Part shown: positions 1 through 6,795 of the stretch, one piece after another
Numbering within the stretch: the first letter of the stretch is position 1
Layout: every line of letters starts with the position of its first letter
DNA from: Candidatus Micrarchaeaceae archaeon
GTDB lineage: Archaea > Micrarchaeota > Micrarchaeia > Micrarchaeales > CABMGC01
Assembly: GCA_027310795.1 (NCBI GenBank)
Contig: DAIDAD010000026.1
Span: forward strand, 1-8,173
Reading direction: 5' to 3'
Length of the DNA stretch: 8,173 bases
The notes under the pieces: model-generated
Told to the model about the DNA's origin: nothing
Seen by the model: only the letters and a program-made list of their open reading frames with translations
The model's database searches: none
Made by a program: the position numbers and the translations under genes

Positions 1-3
1 ATA

Positions 4-11
4 TTATAAAC
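4..11 (+). promoter_or_regulatory. Archaeal TATA box for the wHTH/ATPase unit
   Basis: An A/T-only TTATAAA stretch followed by C lies about 25-30 bases before a transcription start that would fall just upstream of the TTG codon at 43. This is the usual archaeal TBP-site spacing. The BRE would fall before the window start, so it cannot be checked. Confidence 0.5.
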
Positions 12-42
12 TTAAAGCAGAAGAGGTATCCGTGTGGTTTAA

Positions 43-1245
43 TTGGCTGACAAATCGATTGAGACAAGCGTAGACAAGCTTGTCAGCTATCTCAACAAGA
101 ACGGCGAGACTGAGGTCACAACCTTGTCATCTAATCTTGGCATAGGAGAAGAAACGATGACAGATCTGGTCAAGATACTCGAGAAGGCAAGCATAGTGAA
201 GATAACTTACAAGCTGGGGAAGATGTACGTAGCTCCAGCCCCCACGGCGTCTAAATCCGCAGATGTGATAGAGGCGCAGAAGAAGGTCGAAGAGGTGAAG
301 AAGGCTGACATTACAGCAGACGTGTCCGCGCAGGACGCTGTGCTTCAAAGAGTGACGAAACAGGCTGAGGATTATTCGAAGAACATGAAGGGCATAGAGG
401 ACGCGTTCCAGAGCAAGAACAAGCAGATGTACAATTCGATAAAAAGGATCTCCGAGATAGAGCGCAGGGTGGAAAAAGCGTACAAGAAGATAGAGGGGAG
501 GAGGGCGGAGCTGGAGAAGCTGCAGGCTGTGATAGACGCGAGCCTCAAGGACATCAACAAGTATTCCGAGAGCGTGGGCAAGTTCAGCATGGACAGCACG
601 GGCGCAAAATCAATGATACAGGACATAAGGAACGAGATAAGCATATTCAGAGAAGGCATGAACACATTCAACAAATCTATAGACAAGAGCATAGCCGACT
701 ACAGGAAGAGCTCGAAGGAAATGTCCAGCAAGATAGAAGTCAAGATATCGGAGCTGCAAGAGCTCGCGAAGCTTGAAGGCCAGCAGATAGACGTGATTCA
801 GGGGCAGAGCTCCAAGTACTACAAGGACTCGAGGCTGAGCGGACAGCGCGCTGCGAAGCGTGCGGAGCGCTTCGTCGACGAAATAGCAAGGTACAGGAAC
901 GAGCTTGACGCGATAACAAAAGCGTCGGAAGCAGACTTCAACTACATAAAGAAGAACATCTCAGAGATAAACGCAAAGATGGGGTCCGGCGCAGTGCTTG
1001 CATCAGGCATAGGCGACATACGGGCGGACATAGACAACATAAAGGAATCGTCTGTGGGCCTGCAGAAGGAGCTCGATGCCATACTCGAAGGAATAAGGAG
1101 GATCCCGCAGAAGATGAGCGACGAGAAAAAGGACGAGAAAATGCTGGGGCTCGTGGCTAGGGCGAAGAAGACCAAGGAATTGCTTGACAGCATAGCCTCG
1201 CAGGCAGACGATCTGAGCAAGAAGGTGGAGGGGCTGGGCAGGTAG
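43..1245 (+). CDS. Winged-helix/coiled-coil protein paired with a secretion ATPase
   Basis: I do not recognise a named family for this 400-residue soluble protein. Residues about 1-67 look like a small winged helix-turn-helix: helices, a recognition-helix-like stretch around GIGEETMTDLVKIL, then a beta hairpin around VKITYKLGKMYV. A charged linker follows (about 68-95), then roughly 300 residues of Lys/Glu/Ala-rich heptad-like sequence consistent with long coiled coils. There is no signal peptide or membrane segment. The start is TTG at 43, because an in-frame TAA sits immediately before it (40-42); an AGAGGTAT element at 21-28 is a distant Shine-Dalgarno-like match. The stop is two bases before the first possible start of the ATPase gene, so the two are surely co-transcribed. 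A role as scaffold, partner or regulator of that ATPase is inference from position only. The winged-helix fold may serve protein contacts rather than DNA binding. Confidence 0.8.
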   Translation: MADKSIETSVDKLVSYLNKNGETEVTTLSSNLGIGEETMTDLVKILEKASIVKITYKLGKMYVAPAPTASKSADVIEAQKKVEEVKKADITADVSAQDAVLQRVTKQAEDYSKNMKGIEDAFQSKNKQMYNSIKRISEIERRVEKAYKKIEGRRAELEKLQAVIDASLKDINKYSESVGKFSMDSTGAKSMIQDIRNEISIFREGMNTFNKSIDKSIADYRKSSKEMSSKIEVKISELQELAKLEGQQIDVIQGQSSKYYKDSRLSGQRAAKRAERFVDEIARYRNELDAITKASEADFNYIKKNISEINAKMGSGAVLASGIGDIRADIDNIKESSVGLQKELDAILEGIRRIPQKMSDEKKDEKMLGLVARAKKTKELLDSIASQADDLSKKVEGLGR

Positions 1246-1253
1246 GTGTGTCT

Positions 1254-2822
1254 TTGGCTGAGAAAAAAGAGGCTTCTGAAGAAACGGACATCTCCAAGAA
1301 CAAGGGTCCGCAGCCCGATTCACAAGGCGTGTATGAAACGTACACGCTCAACGTACAGGGCATGAAGGCAGTCATCAACATAATCGACAAAGGAGAGTTC
1401 GTACCGATATACGAGGTCTCGATGCCGGGAATAGGAGACGCGACAAGAATACTGCTCATGTCGATAAAGCCCGAGCTGCTCTCACTCGTGCCCATAGACA
1501 CTTCGAAAGTAACAGACCCGGAATACATGGATAAGATAAAGGGCAAGTACGTCGAGGCAGCCAACCTGATAATAAACAAGTACCTGCCAGACACTGAAGA
1601 ATCTGTGAAGAACGCGCTCATCTCTTACATAAAGAACATGATGCTCGGCATGGGCGACCTGGAGGTATTCATAGCTGACGAGCATCTTGAAGAGATTACA
1701 GTAAACACGTCGAAGGAGCCCATATGGATATTCCACAAGAGGCTGGGATGGTGCAAGTCTAACGTGAGGATATTCGACGAAGCGACAATCTACGATATCT
1801 CGGAGCACATAGGAAGGCTTGTGGGGAGGCAGATAAACAACATAGCGCCGCTTATGGACGCGGAGCTACCCGATGGCTCAAGGGTGAACGCAACTCTGTT
1901 CCCGATATCGCAGAAGGGCAATACGATAACGATAAGAAAATTCTCGAAGAACCCATGGACCATGCCCCTGCTCATAAAGAGCAAGGAGGTGTCGCCAGAG
2001 ATCGCATCGCTGATATGGCTCTGCATACAGAACGAGATAAGCCTCATAGTCTCAGGCGGGACCGCCAGCGGGAAGACCAGCTTCTTGAACGCGATGTCGA
2101 TATTCATGCCCGCTAACCGCAGGGTCATAACAATAGAGGAGACGAAGGAGCTGACGATACCCGACTTCATACAATGGGTGCCCATGCTTACGAGGCAGGC
2201 GAACCCCGAAGGAAAGGGAGAGATAGTGCTCTACAACCTCATGATAAACGCGCTCAGGCAGAGGCCCGATATAGTGATAGTAGGGGAGATACGAACGAAG
2301 AACGACGCGCAGACGCTCTTCGAAGCGGTCCACACAGGCCATTCTGTATACGGCACGCTGCACGCAGACAATTCCCAGGACGCGATAATCAGGATGACGA
2401 ACCCGCCCATAGAGATACCTAAGATCATGCTCAATGCGATAGGCGGCGTAGTCGCGCTCTTCAGGCACAGGAGATTAGGGATAAGAAGGCTCTTTGAATT
2501 CGGAGAAATTGAGAGGAACGGCGATGCGAACGTGGTCTACAGGTGGAACCTGAGGTCAGACGCTTTTGTGCAGGTCTCGGACCTCACAAGGCTTGTAGAC
2601 ACGATATCGATGTACAGCGGCTACACGAAGAACGAGATAGCCGATGACATAGGCGAGAAGTCGAAGATACTGGAATGGATGATCAGGAACGATGTCACAT
2701 CTGTCAACGAGACGTGCAGCGTCATAGCAAATTACTACAAGAACAAGGAGAAGGTGCTGCAGATAGTGGACGACAAGGCGAAGTACGACCCAAACGTATT
2801 CAAGGTCTCGAAAGCCGAATAG
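1254..2822 (+). CDS. Type II/IV secretion (FlaI/TadA/VirB11-like) ATPase
   Basis: This is a GspE-superfamily hexameric ATPase, the cytoplasmic motor that powers archaeal type IV pilus, archaellum or secretion assembly. Numbering from TTG 1254 (522 aa): an N-terminal domain (about 1-230) contains the usual DLEVFIAD / LEEITVN region. Walker A is GGTASGKT at 268-275 with Lys274. The Asp box follows, around TIEETKEL. Walker B is VGEIR with Glu345 and Arg347, and the His box runs HTGH (360-363) to TLHA (368-371). All catalytic motifs are intact. The C-terminal 140 residues match the long tail typical of archaeal FlaI-type ATPases. I chose TTG 1254 because AGGTG at 1244-1248 fits as its ribosome site and the context TTGGCTGA repeats that of the upstream gene; GTG 1248 would add two residues. 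No FlaJ/TadC-type platform gene follows, so which machine it drives cannot be told from here. Confidence 0.93.
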   Translation: MAEKKEASEETDISKNKGPQPDSQGVYETYTLNVQGMKAVINIIDKGEFVPIYEVSMPGIGDATRILLMSIKPELLSLVPIDTSKVTDPEYMDKIKGKYVEAANLIINKYLPDTEESVKNALISYIKNMMLGMGDLEVFIADEHLEEITVNTSKEPIWIFHKRLGWCKSNVRIFDEATIYDISEHIGRLVGRQINNIAPLMDAELPDGSRVNATLFPISQKGNTITIRKFSKNPWTMPLLIKSKEVSPEIASLIWLCIQNEISLIVSGGTASGKTSFLNAMSIFMPANRRVITIEETKELTIPDFIQWVPMLTRQANPEGKGEIVLYNLMINALRQRPDIVIVGEIRTKNDAQTLFEAVHTGHSVYGTLHADNSQDAIIRMTNPPIEIPKIMLNAIGGVVALFRHRRLGIRRLFEFGEIERNGDANVVYRWNLRSDAFVQVSDLTRLVDTISMYSGYTKNEIADDIGEKSKILEWMIRNDVTSVNETCSVIANYYKNKEKVLQIVDDKAKYDPNVFKVSKAE

Positions 2823-2833
2823 GTAGTAAAGGG

Positions 2834-2844
2834 ATTTAAACTTT
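2834..2844 (+). promoter_or_regulatory. Archaeal TATA box for the DUF373 gene
   Basis: ATTTAAACTTT lies centred about 30 bases before the ATG at 2870, with a purine-rich AAAGGG just upstream as a possible BRE. A start site about 25 bases downstream would leave only a few leader bases, so the DUF373 mRNA is probably leaderless or nearly so. This agrees with the lack of any GGTG-like site before that ATG. Confidence 0.55.
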
Positions 2845-2869
2845 ATCAGGGCTATTTGATTGTGCCTAC

Positions 2870-4123
2870 ATGCCATATTCCAAACCGAAGATAAAAAACA
2901 AGGATTCAAACATATTAGTGCTAGCCATAGACATAGACAACGACCTCTACAGGAAGACGAGGATAAGCGGGCCGCTGATGGGCAGGGTGCAGAACCTCAA
3001 CGGCGCGACCCAGCTTGCGCTCGCCGACCCAGAGGATTCTGATTCCAACACGATGTTCTATGCTGTGAAGCTGTACGACAAACTGAAGGAGGAGGGCTAT
3101 TCCGTCGAAATGGCGACAATAACCGGCGCGGAGACGGAGGGTTATGAAGCTGACAAAGAGGCGGCAAGGCAATTAGAGCTTGTACTCAACAAGTACAAGA
3201 GCGAAGAGTGCATATTCATAACTGACGGGCCGAGCGACGAGAGGATCCTTCCTGTGATACAGTCGAGGATAAAGATAAGCAGCGTGCAGGTCGTGAAGAT
3301 AAAGCAGGCTGCGGGCGTCGAGAACACATATTTCACGATTGTGGAGAAGCTCAAGGAGCCGCACTTCGCAAGGACAGTATTCGGATTGCCGGCGGTGATA
3401 CTATTGCTGTTTGCGATAAGCTACTTCATAGGCGCTGGCTGGACCCTTCCTGTGGCGCTGATAGGCGTATACCTGCTTTCAAAGGGATTCGGATTGGAAG
3501 AGGAATTAATAAACTCGTTCAAAGGCTTAGGATTCAGCATAGACCGCATGTCCTTTGTCTTTTACATAAGCGCCATACTGTTCTTCATAACAGGACTATT
3601 CATAGCGGCGAACAACTACGCTGCAAAGCTCATGATCACAGGCAACCAAGTGACTGCGATAGCATACATGGTAGAAGGCTTCCTGACGATACTCCCTATA
3701 ATACTTATACTATACCTGATAGGCCGCATGATAGACGTCAGGGATGCAAGGTACTATTTCAGGACCTTCAGGTATGCTGTCTTCATAGGCTCCGCGATAA
3801 TACTATGGACACTGCTATATTCATTCACTGAATGGTTTATAGGCCAGATATACTTCAGCCAGCTTGTCGACTTCATAATAATTGCGATACTCATCGGGGC
3901 GTCAGTGTCAGGTGCATCAAGGTTCATGCGCAGGCGCGTCATAAGGAAGAAGAACCTGAAGGGCAAGATAGTGGTGAATGACCTCGGCGCTATGATAGGA
4001 AAGATAGCTGGCATAGACCTCAAAAGGGGCAGGATGATAATAAACACGGGTTTCGGCAACCCGATAACATACAGCGTTGACAAGATAATAGACCTTTCTG
4101 ACAAGGTAATAGTCAAGCAGTGA
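2870..4123 (+). CDS. DUF373 family archaeal membrane protein
   Basis: This 417-residue protein has the archaeal DUF373 (PF04123) hallmarks. An N-terminal soluble domain carries AIDIDND (19-25), LALADPEDSD (49-58) and ITDGPSDE (117-124), followed by the QSRIKI stretch from 131. About six hydrophobic segments follow, near 171-190, 193-209, 226-248, 262-286, 301-324 and 330-350. A basic RRRVIRKK stretch then leads into a 60-residue, beta-rich cytoplasmic tail. The family has no established biochemical function that I know of; the acidic motifs could bind metal or nucleotide, but that is inference. The gene has its own TATA box after a 47-base gap from the ATPase and is followed after 12 bases by the lipoate ligase genes, so it likely heads that operon. 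A link to lipoylation is only positional. The family call is from motif recognition, without a profile search. Confidence 0.9.
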   Translation: MPYSKPKIKNKDSNILVLAIDIDNDLYRKTRISGPLMGRVQNLNGATQLALADPEDSDSNTMFYAVKLYDKLKEEGYSVEMATITGAETEGYEADKEAARQLELVLNKYKSEECIFITDGPSDERILPVIQSRIKISSVQVVKIKQAAGVENTYFTIVEKLKEPHFARTVFGLPAVILLLFAISYFIGAGWTLPVALIGVYLLSKGFGLEEELINSFKGLGFSIDRMSFVFYISAILFFITGLFIAANNYAAKLMITGNQVTAIAYMVEGFLTILPIILILYLIGRMIDVRDARYYFRTFRYAVFIGSAIILWTLLYSFTEWFIGQIYFSQLVDFIIIAILIGASVSGASRFMRRRVIRKKNLKGKIVVNDLGAMIGKIAGIDLKRGRMIINTGFGNPITYSVDKIIDLSDKVIVKQ

Positions 4124-4135
4124 ACAGGTAATCAT

Positions 4136-4426
4136 ATGAGGGGCTTTGCCGAGAAGAAGCTGCCTGGGGAGAAGCTCGTCTCAGTGTCCGTCGAATACGA
4201 CGACAAGATAAAAAGGATAGAGATAACGGGGGATTTCTTCGTGCACCCAGAGGCAAAGCTAGTTGATATAGAAAAAGCGCTCAATGGTATTCCGTTGTCG
4301 ATGAACGACATGGAAATAGAACAGATGATAAACAGCGTGGCGGACAGCGGGTCCATAAAGCTGATAGGGATATCCGCAAAGTCCATAGTGGCAGCGCTGA
4401 GGCTTGCTACAAAGAGTGATTTTTGA
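4136..4426 (+). CDS. lplB: Lipoate-protein ligase accessory (C-terminal domain) subunit
   Basis: This 96-residue protein matches the stand-alone C-terminal domain of LplA: KLPGEKLVSVSVEYDDKIKR, ITGDFFVHPEAKLVDIEKAL, then a Met/Asp/Glu-rich helix. In Thermoplasma acidophilum the ligase is known to be bipartite, with this small subunit needed alongside the catalytic subunit to activate lipoate and load it on acceptor proteins (E2 or H protein). Here both halves are adjacent, accessory subunit first, and its TGA overlaps the catalytic gene's ATG, implying translational coupling and a fixed ratio. The ATG at 4136 is preceded by AGGTAAT (4126-4132), one mismatch from the site predicted by this organism's own 16S tail. 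Length is normal for the split form. The symbol follows the Thermoplasma usage and should not be confused with bacterial LipB. Confidence 0.85.
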   Translation: MRGFAEKKLPGEKLVSVSVEYDDKIKRIEITGDFFVHPEAKLVDIEKALNGIPLSMNDMEIEQMINSVADSGSIKLIGISAKSIVAALRLATKSDF

Positions 4427-5169
4427 TGATGCGCGTCCTTCCCTACGCTTCTAACAATGCATACATGAATATGGCCATAGACCACACGCTCCTTGAATCT
4501 GTATCCTCAGAAAAATCCCCGATGGCGCTGAGGCTCTACAGATGGGAACCTGGCGCAGTGTCGATAGGCAGGTTCCAGTCGATGGAAAGGGAGGTCAACA
4601 CGGAGAAGTGCAAAGCCCTTGGAATAGACTTCGTAAGGAGGATAACTGGCGGCGGAGCGGTCTACCATGATTCAGACGGGGAGATCACATACAGCATAAT
4701 CGCAAAGGAAAAGGAATTGCCGAAAGGAATACCTGAATGCTACAAATGCGTGTCAGGTTTCATAATAAAGGCGCTGTCGAACCTTGGGATAAGGGCGGAG
4801 TTTGCGCCGATAAACGACATAACAGTCAATGGGAAGAAGATATCAGGGAATGCGCAGACGAGAAAAGAGGGCGCTGTGCTGCAGCATGGCACGATATTAT
4901 ACAAGGCAGAGATAAGGAAGATGTTTGCGGTTCTTAACGTCAGTGGAGAGAAATTGTCTGACAAGATGATAAGCTCAGCAGAGGAGCGTGTGACAGACGT
5001 TGCATCAAATTCCAAGGCGACTATGGGCCAGCTGCACGAGGAGCTGCTCAGACAATTCACAGAGGGAAAAGACCCTGTCTATTCAGAGCTTACAAATGAA
5101 GAGAAAGAAAGGGCGGTGGAGCTTGCAGAGACGGTGTACGGCACAAAGGAATGGAACTTCAGCAGATAA
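4426..5169 (+). CDS. lplA: Lipoate-protein ligase, catalytic subunit
   Basis: This is the large domain of LplA, which makes lipoyl-AMP from lipoate and ATP and transfers lipoate to a lysine of target proteins. Numbering from ATG 4426 (247 aa): WEPGAVSIGRFQ near the N terminus, then the lipoate-binding signature RRITGGGAVYHD at 71-82, then NDITVNGKKISGNAQ with the adenylate-contacting lysine expected at Lys138, then LQHGTILY. The C-terminal domain of bacterial LplA is absent and supplied by the preceding gene. Three starts compete: TTG 4423, ATG 4426 and ATG 4429. I prefer 4426 because it overlaps the upstream TGA as TGATG, a common coupling arrangement, with GAGTGAT at 4414-4420 as a partial ribosome site. 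The lipoylated substrate protein is not in the window. Confidence 0.92.
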   Translation: MMRVLPYASNNAYMNMAIDHTLLESVSSEKSPMALRLYRWEPGAVSIGRFQSMEREVNTEKCKALGIDFVRRITGGGAVYHDSDGEITYSIIAKEKELPKGIPECYKCVSGFIIKALSNLGIRAEFAPINDITVNGKKISGNAQTRKEGAVLQHGTILYKAEIRKMFAVLNVSGEKLSDKMISSAEERVTDVASNSKATMGQLHEELLRQFTEGKDPVYSELTNEEKERAVELAETVYGTKEWNFSR

Positions 5170-5170
5170 C

Positions 5171-5179
5171 CTATAAAAA
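5171..5179 (+). promoter_or_regulatory. Archaeal TATA box for lysS
   Basis: CTATAAAAA sits one base after the lplA stop and about 35 bases before the lysS ATG at 5211. This would give a short leader containing the AGGTAA site at 5201-5206. lysS can therefore have its own transcript even if some comes through from lplA. Confidence 0.55.
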
Positions 5180-5210
5180 CAGCAACAGCATCAGTATAGC
5201 AGGTAAACGC

Positions 5211-6680
5211 ATGGCGGAGAACCCAAAAGCAAAAAAAGCAATGGAGATGCTTTCAAAAGGCATAAACCCGTACCCGTATTCATACAAAAGGACGGCGACA
5301 GCTGTGCAGATAACATCAGAATTCAGTTCAAGGGAAGGCAGCAGGGCGAGCATCGCGGGAAGGATAATGCGGCTCAGAAGAATGGGGAAGATAGTGTTCA
5401 TGGACCTTCTGGACCAGACTGGCAAGCTGCAGGTGATACTGCGCGACAATGTAATCGACAAAAGTTCTGCAGAGGTGTATGGATTCCTTGACATAGGAGA
5501 CATAATAGGCGCGGAGGGAAAAATCATAAAGAGCGAAAGAGGCGAGATAAGCATAGAGGCAAAGTCCATAGAGATGCTAGCAAAGTCATTGAAAGAGCTG
5601 CCTGACAAGTTCCATGGGATAAGCGACACTGAATTGAGGTACAGGAAGAGATCCCTAGACCTCATAATGAACGCAGAGACGAGGAAAATATTCTTTGCAA
5701 GGACCAAGATACTCGATTACATAAGGTCGTTCCTGAACAGCAGAGACTATATGGAAGTGGAGACGCCTGTTCTGCAGGCTACATACGGCGGCGCAAACGC
5801 AAAGCCTTTCACGACTTACTACAATTCATTGGAATCAGACTTCTACCTCAGGGTGGCAAACGAGCTTTACCTCAAAAGGCTGATAATAGGCGGAATAGAG
5901 CGCGTTTACGAATTTTCAAAGGACTTCAGGAACGAGGACATAGATTCGTCGCATAATCCCGAGTTCACAATGCTGGAATTCTACGAAGCATACAAAGACT
6001 ATGAAGATTTCATGGGACTGACTGAGGAACTACTATCAGGCCTTGCAAAGCACATCCACGGGTCGCACACGGTGAAGTACCAGAACAGCGAACTGAACTT
6101 CAGGCCGAAATTCAAGAGAGTGTACTGGGTCGAGGAGCTGAAGAAAAGGTCGGGCATAGACATATCCGAGATGACGGATGAACAGGCAAAAGGGATAGCA
6201 AAGAAGGAAGGCCTTGAGACGGAGATACTGAACAACTATCATGTTGCAGACTCGCTGTTCGACAAGTACATAAAGCCTGAACTGAAGGATCCGACGTTCG
6301 TTGTCGATTTCCCGGCATACATGTGCCCCCTGACAAAGGACAAGCGTGGGAACAAAAAGCTCAGCGAGAGGTTCGAGCTTTACATAAACAACATGGAAGT
6401 TGCAAACTGCTATTCTGAACTGACAGACCCCACCGAGCAAAGGAAAAAGTTCGAGGAGCAGGAACAGGAGAGGCAGAGCGGCGACGCGGAGGCACCGCCA
6501 TCCGACAAGGAGTTCATAGAGGCTATAGAGTACGGCATGCCTCCGACTGCTGGCTGCGGAATAGGCATAGACAGGCTGGTCATGCTCCTTACAAACGCGC
6601 CATCTATAAAAGAGGTCATACTCTTCCCTGCTGTAAGGCCTGAGGAGAAGAAAGCCCAGAAGAAGGCGAAGGGCAAATAA
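5211..6680 (+). CDS. lysS: Lysyl-tRNA synthetase, class II
   Basis: This enzyme charges tRNA-Lys with lysine using ATP. The 489-residue product has the class IIb layout. An OB-fold anticodon-binding domain (about 25-140) includes GRIMRLRRMGKIVFMDLLD. The catalytic core follows: motif 1 around YMEVETPVLQ, motif 2 FRNED...HNPEFTMLEFY with ATP-binding Arg240, and motif 3 GIGIDRL at 450-456 with Arg455. The lysine-pocket segment reads NCYSELTDP, where many homologues have NAFSELNDP or NAYTELNDP. The tail is Lys-rich. I chose ATG 5211 (AGGTAA at 5201-5206) over an upstream in-frame ATG at 5151, which would lie inside lplA, before this gene's TATA box, and add 20 residues unlike the family. Most archaea use the unrelated class I enzyme, so a class II enzyme is a lineage marker and probably an old transfer. 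Confidence 0.96.
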   Translation: MAENPKAKKAMEMLSKGINPYPYSYKRTATAVQITSEFSSREGSRASIAGRIMRLRRMGKIVFMDLLDQTGKLQVILRDNVIDKSSAEVYGFLDIGDIIGAEGKIIKSERGEISIEAKSIEMLAKSLKELPDKFHGISDTELRYRKRSLDLIMNAETRKIFFARTKILDYIRSFLNSRDYMEVETPVLQATYGGANAKPFTTYYNSLESDFYLRVANELYLKRLIIGGIERVYEFSKDFRNEDIDSSHNPEFTMLEFYEAYKDYEDFMGLTEELLSGLAKHIHGSHTVKYQNSELNFRPKFKRVYWVEELKKRSGIDISEMTDEQAKGIAKKEGLETEILNNYHVADSLFDKYIKPELKDPTFVVDFPAYMCPLTKDKRGNKKLSERFELYINNMEVANCYSELTDPTEQRKKFEEQEQERQSGDAEAPPSDKEFIEAIEYGMPPTAGCGIGIDRLVMLLTNAPSIKEVILFPAVRPEEKKAQKKAKGK

Positions 6681-6697
6681 AGATTTTGTCCATATCC

Positions 6698-6725
6698 ATT
6701 CGTCACAGGACAGACGAATATTCGT
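6698..6725 (+). repeat. Inverted repeat plus 12-bp palindrome upstream of a promoter
   Basis: ATTCGTC (6698-6704) and GACGAAT (6713-6719) form a perfect 7-bp inverted repeat around an 8-base loop. The second arm is also half of a perfect 12-bp palindrome, ACGAATATTCGT (6714-6725). The half-site ATTCGT thus occurs three times in 28 bases. The cluster lies 18 bases after the lysS stop and 25 bases before the next TATA box, a position suited to a regulator-binding site. An RNA hairpin after lysS is the alternative. No T-run follows it, so it is not a standard terminator. Confidence 0.45.
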
Positions 6726-6749
6726 TTATCGTCCAATAACGCCTTTTCC

Positions 6750-6758
6750 TTTATAAAT
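6750..6758 (+). promoter_or_regulatory. Archaeal TATA box for the gene at 6796
   Basis: TTTATAAAT is a near-ideal archaeal TATA box. Transcription would begin near 6780, leaving about 15 leader bases before the ATG at 6796. This argues against the earlier in-frame ATG at 6757, which overlaps the box itself. Confidence 0.6.
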
Positions 6759-6795
6759 GACAATCTGCTACCTTCTTGCGTCCAAAGTGAGACGC

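Noticed and set aside
2174..2422. 82-codon plus-strand frame inside the ATPase gene
   Set aside because: It overlaps the Walker B and His-box coding region in another frame; the composition is Arg/His-rich with no recognisable domain.
2860..3042. 60-codon plus-strand frame overlapping the DUF373 start
   Set aside because: The DUF373 frame has conserved motifs over the same bases; this is a shadow.
4737..4937. 66-codon plus-strand frame inside lplA
   Set aside because: It overlaps the catalytic lysine region of lplA in another frame and has no independent start signal.
5151..5210. Upstream in-frame ATG giving a 509-residue LysRS
   Set aside because: The extra 20 residues overlap lplA, precede the TATA box at 5171 and do not resemble LysRS N termini.
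6757..6795. ATG at 6757 as start of the gene ending at 7515
   Set aside because: It lies in the TATA box itself, upstream of the expected transcription start near 6780.
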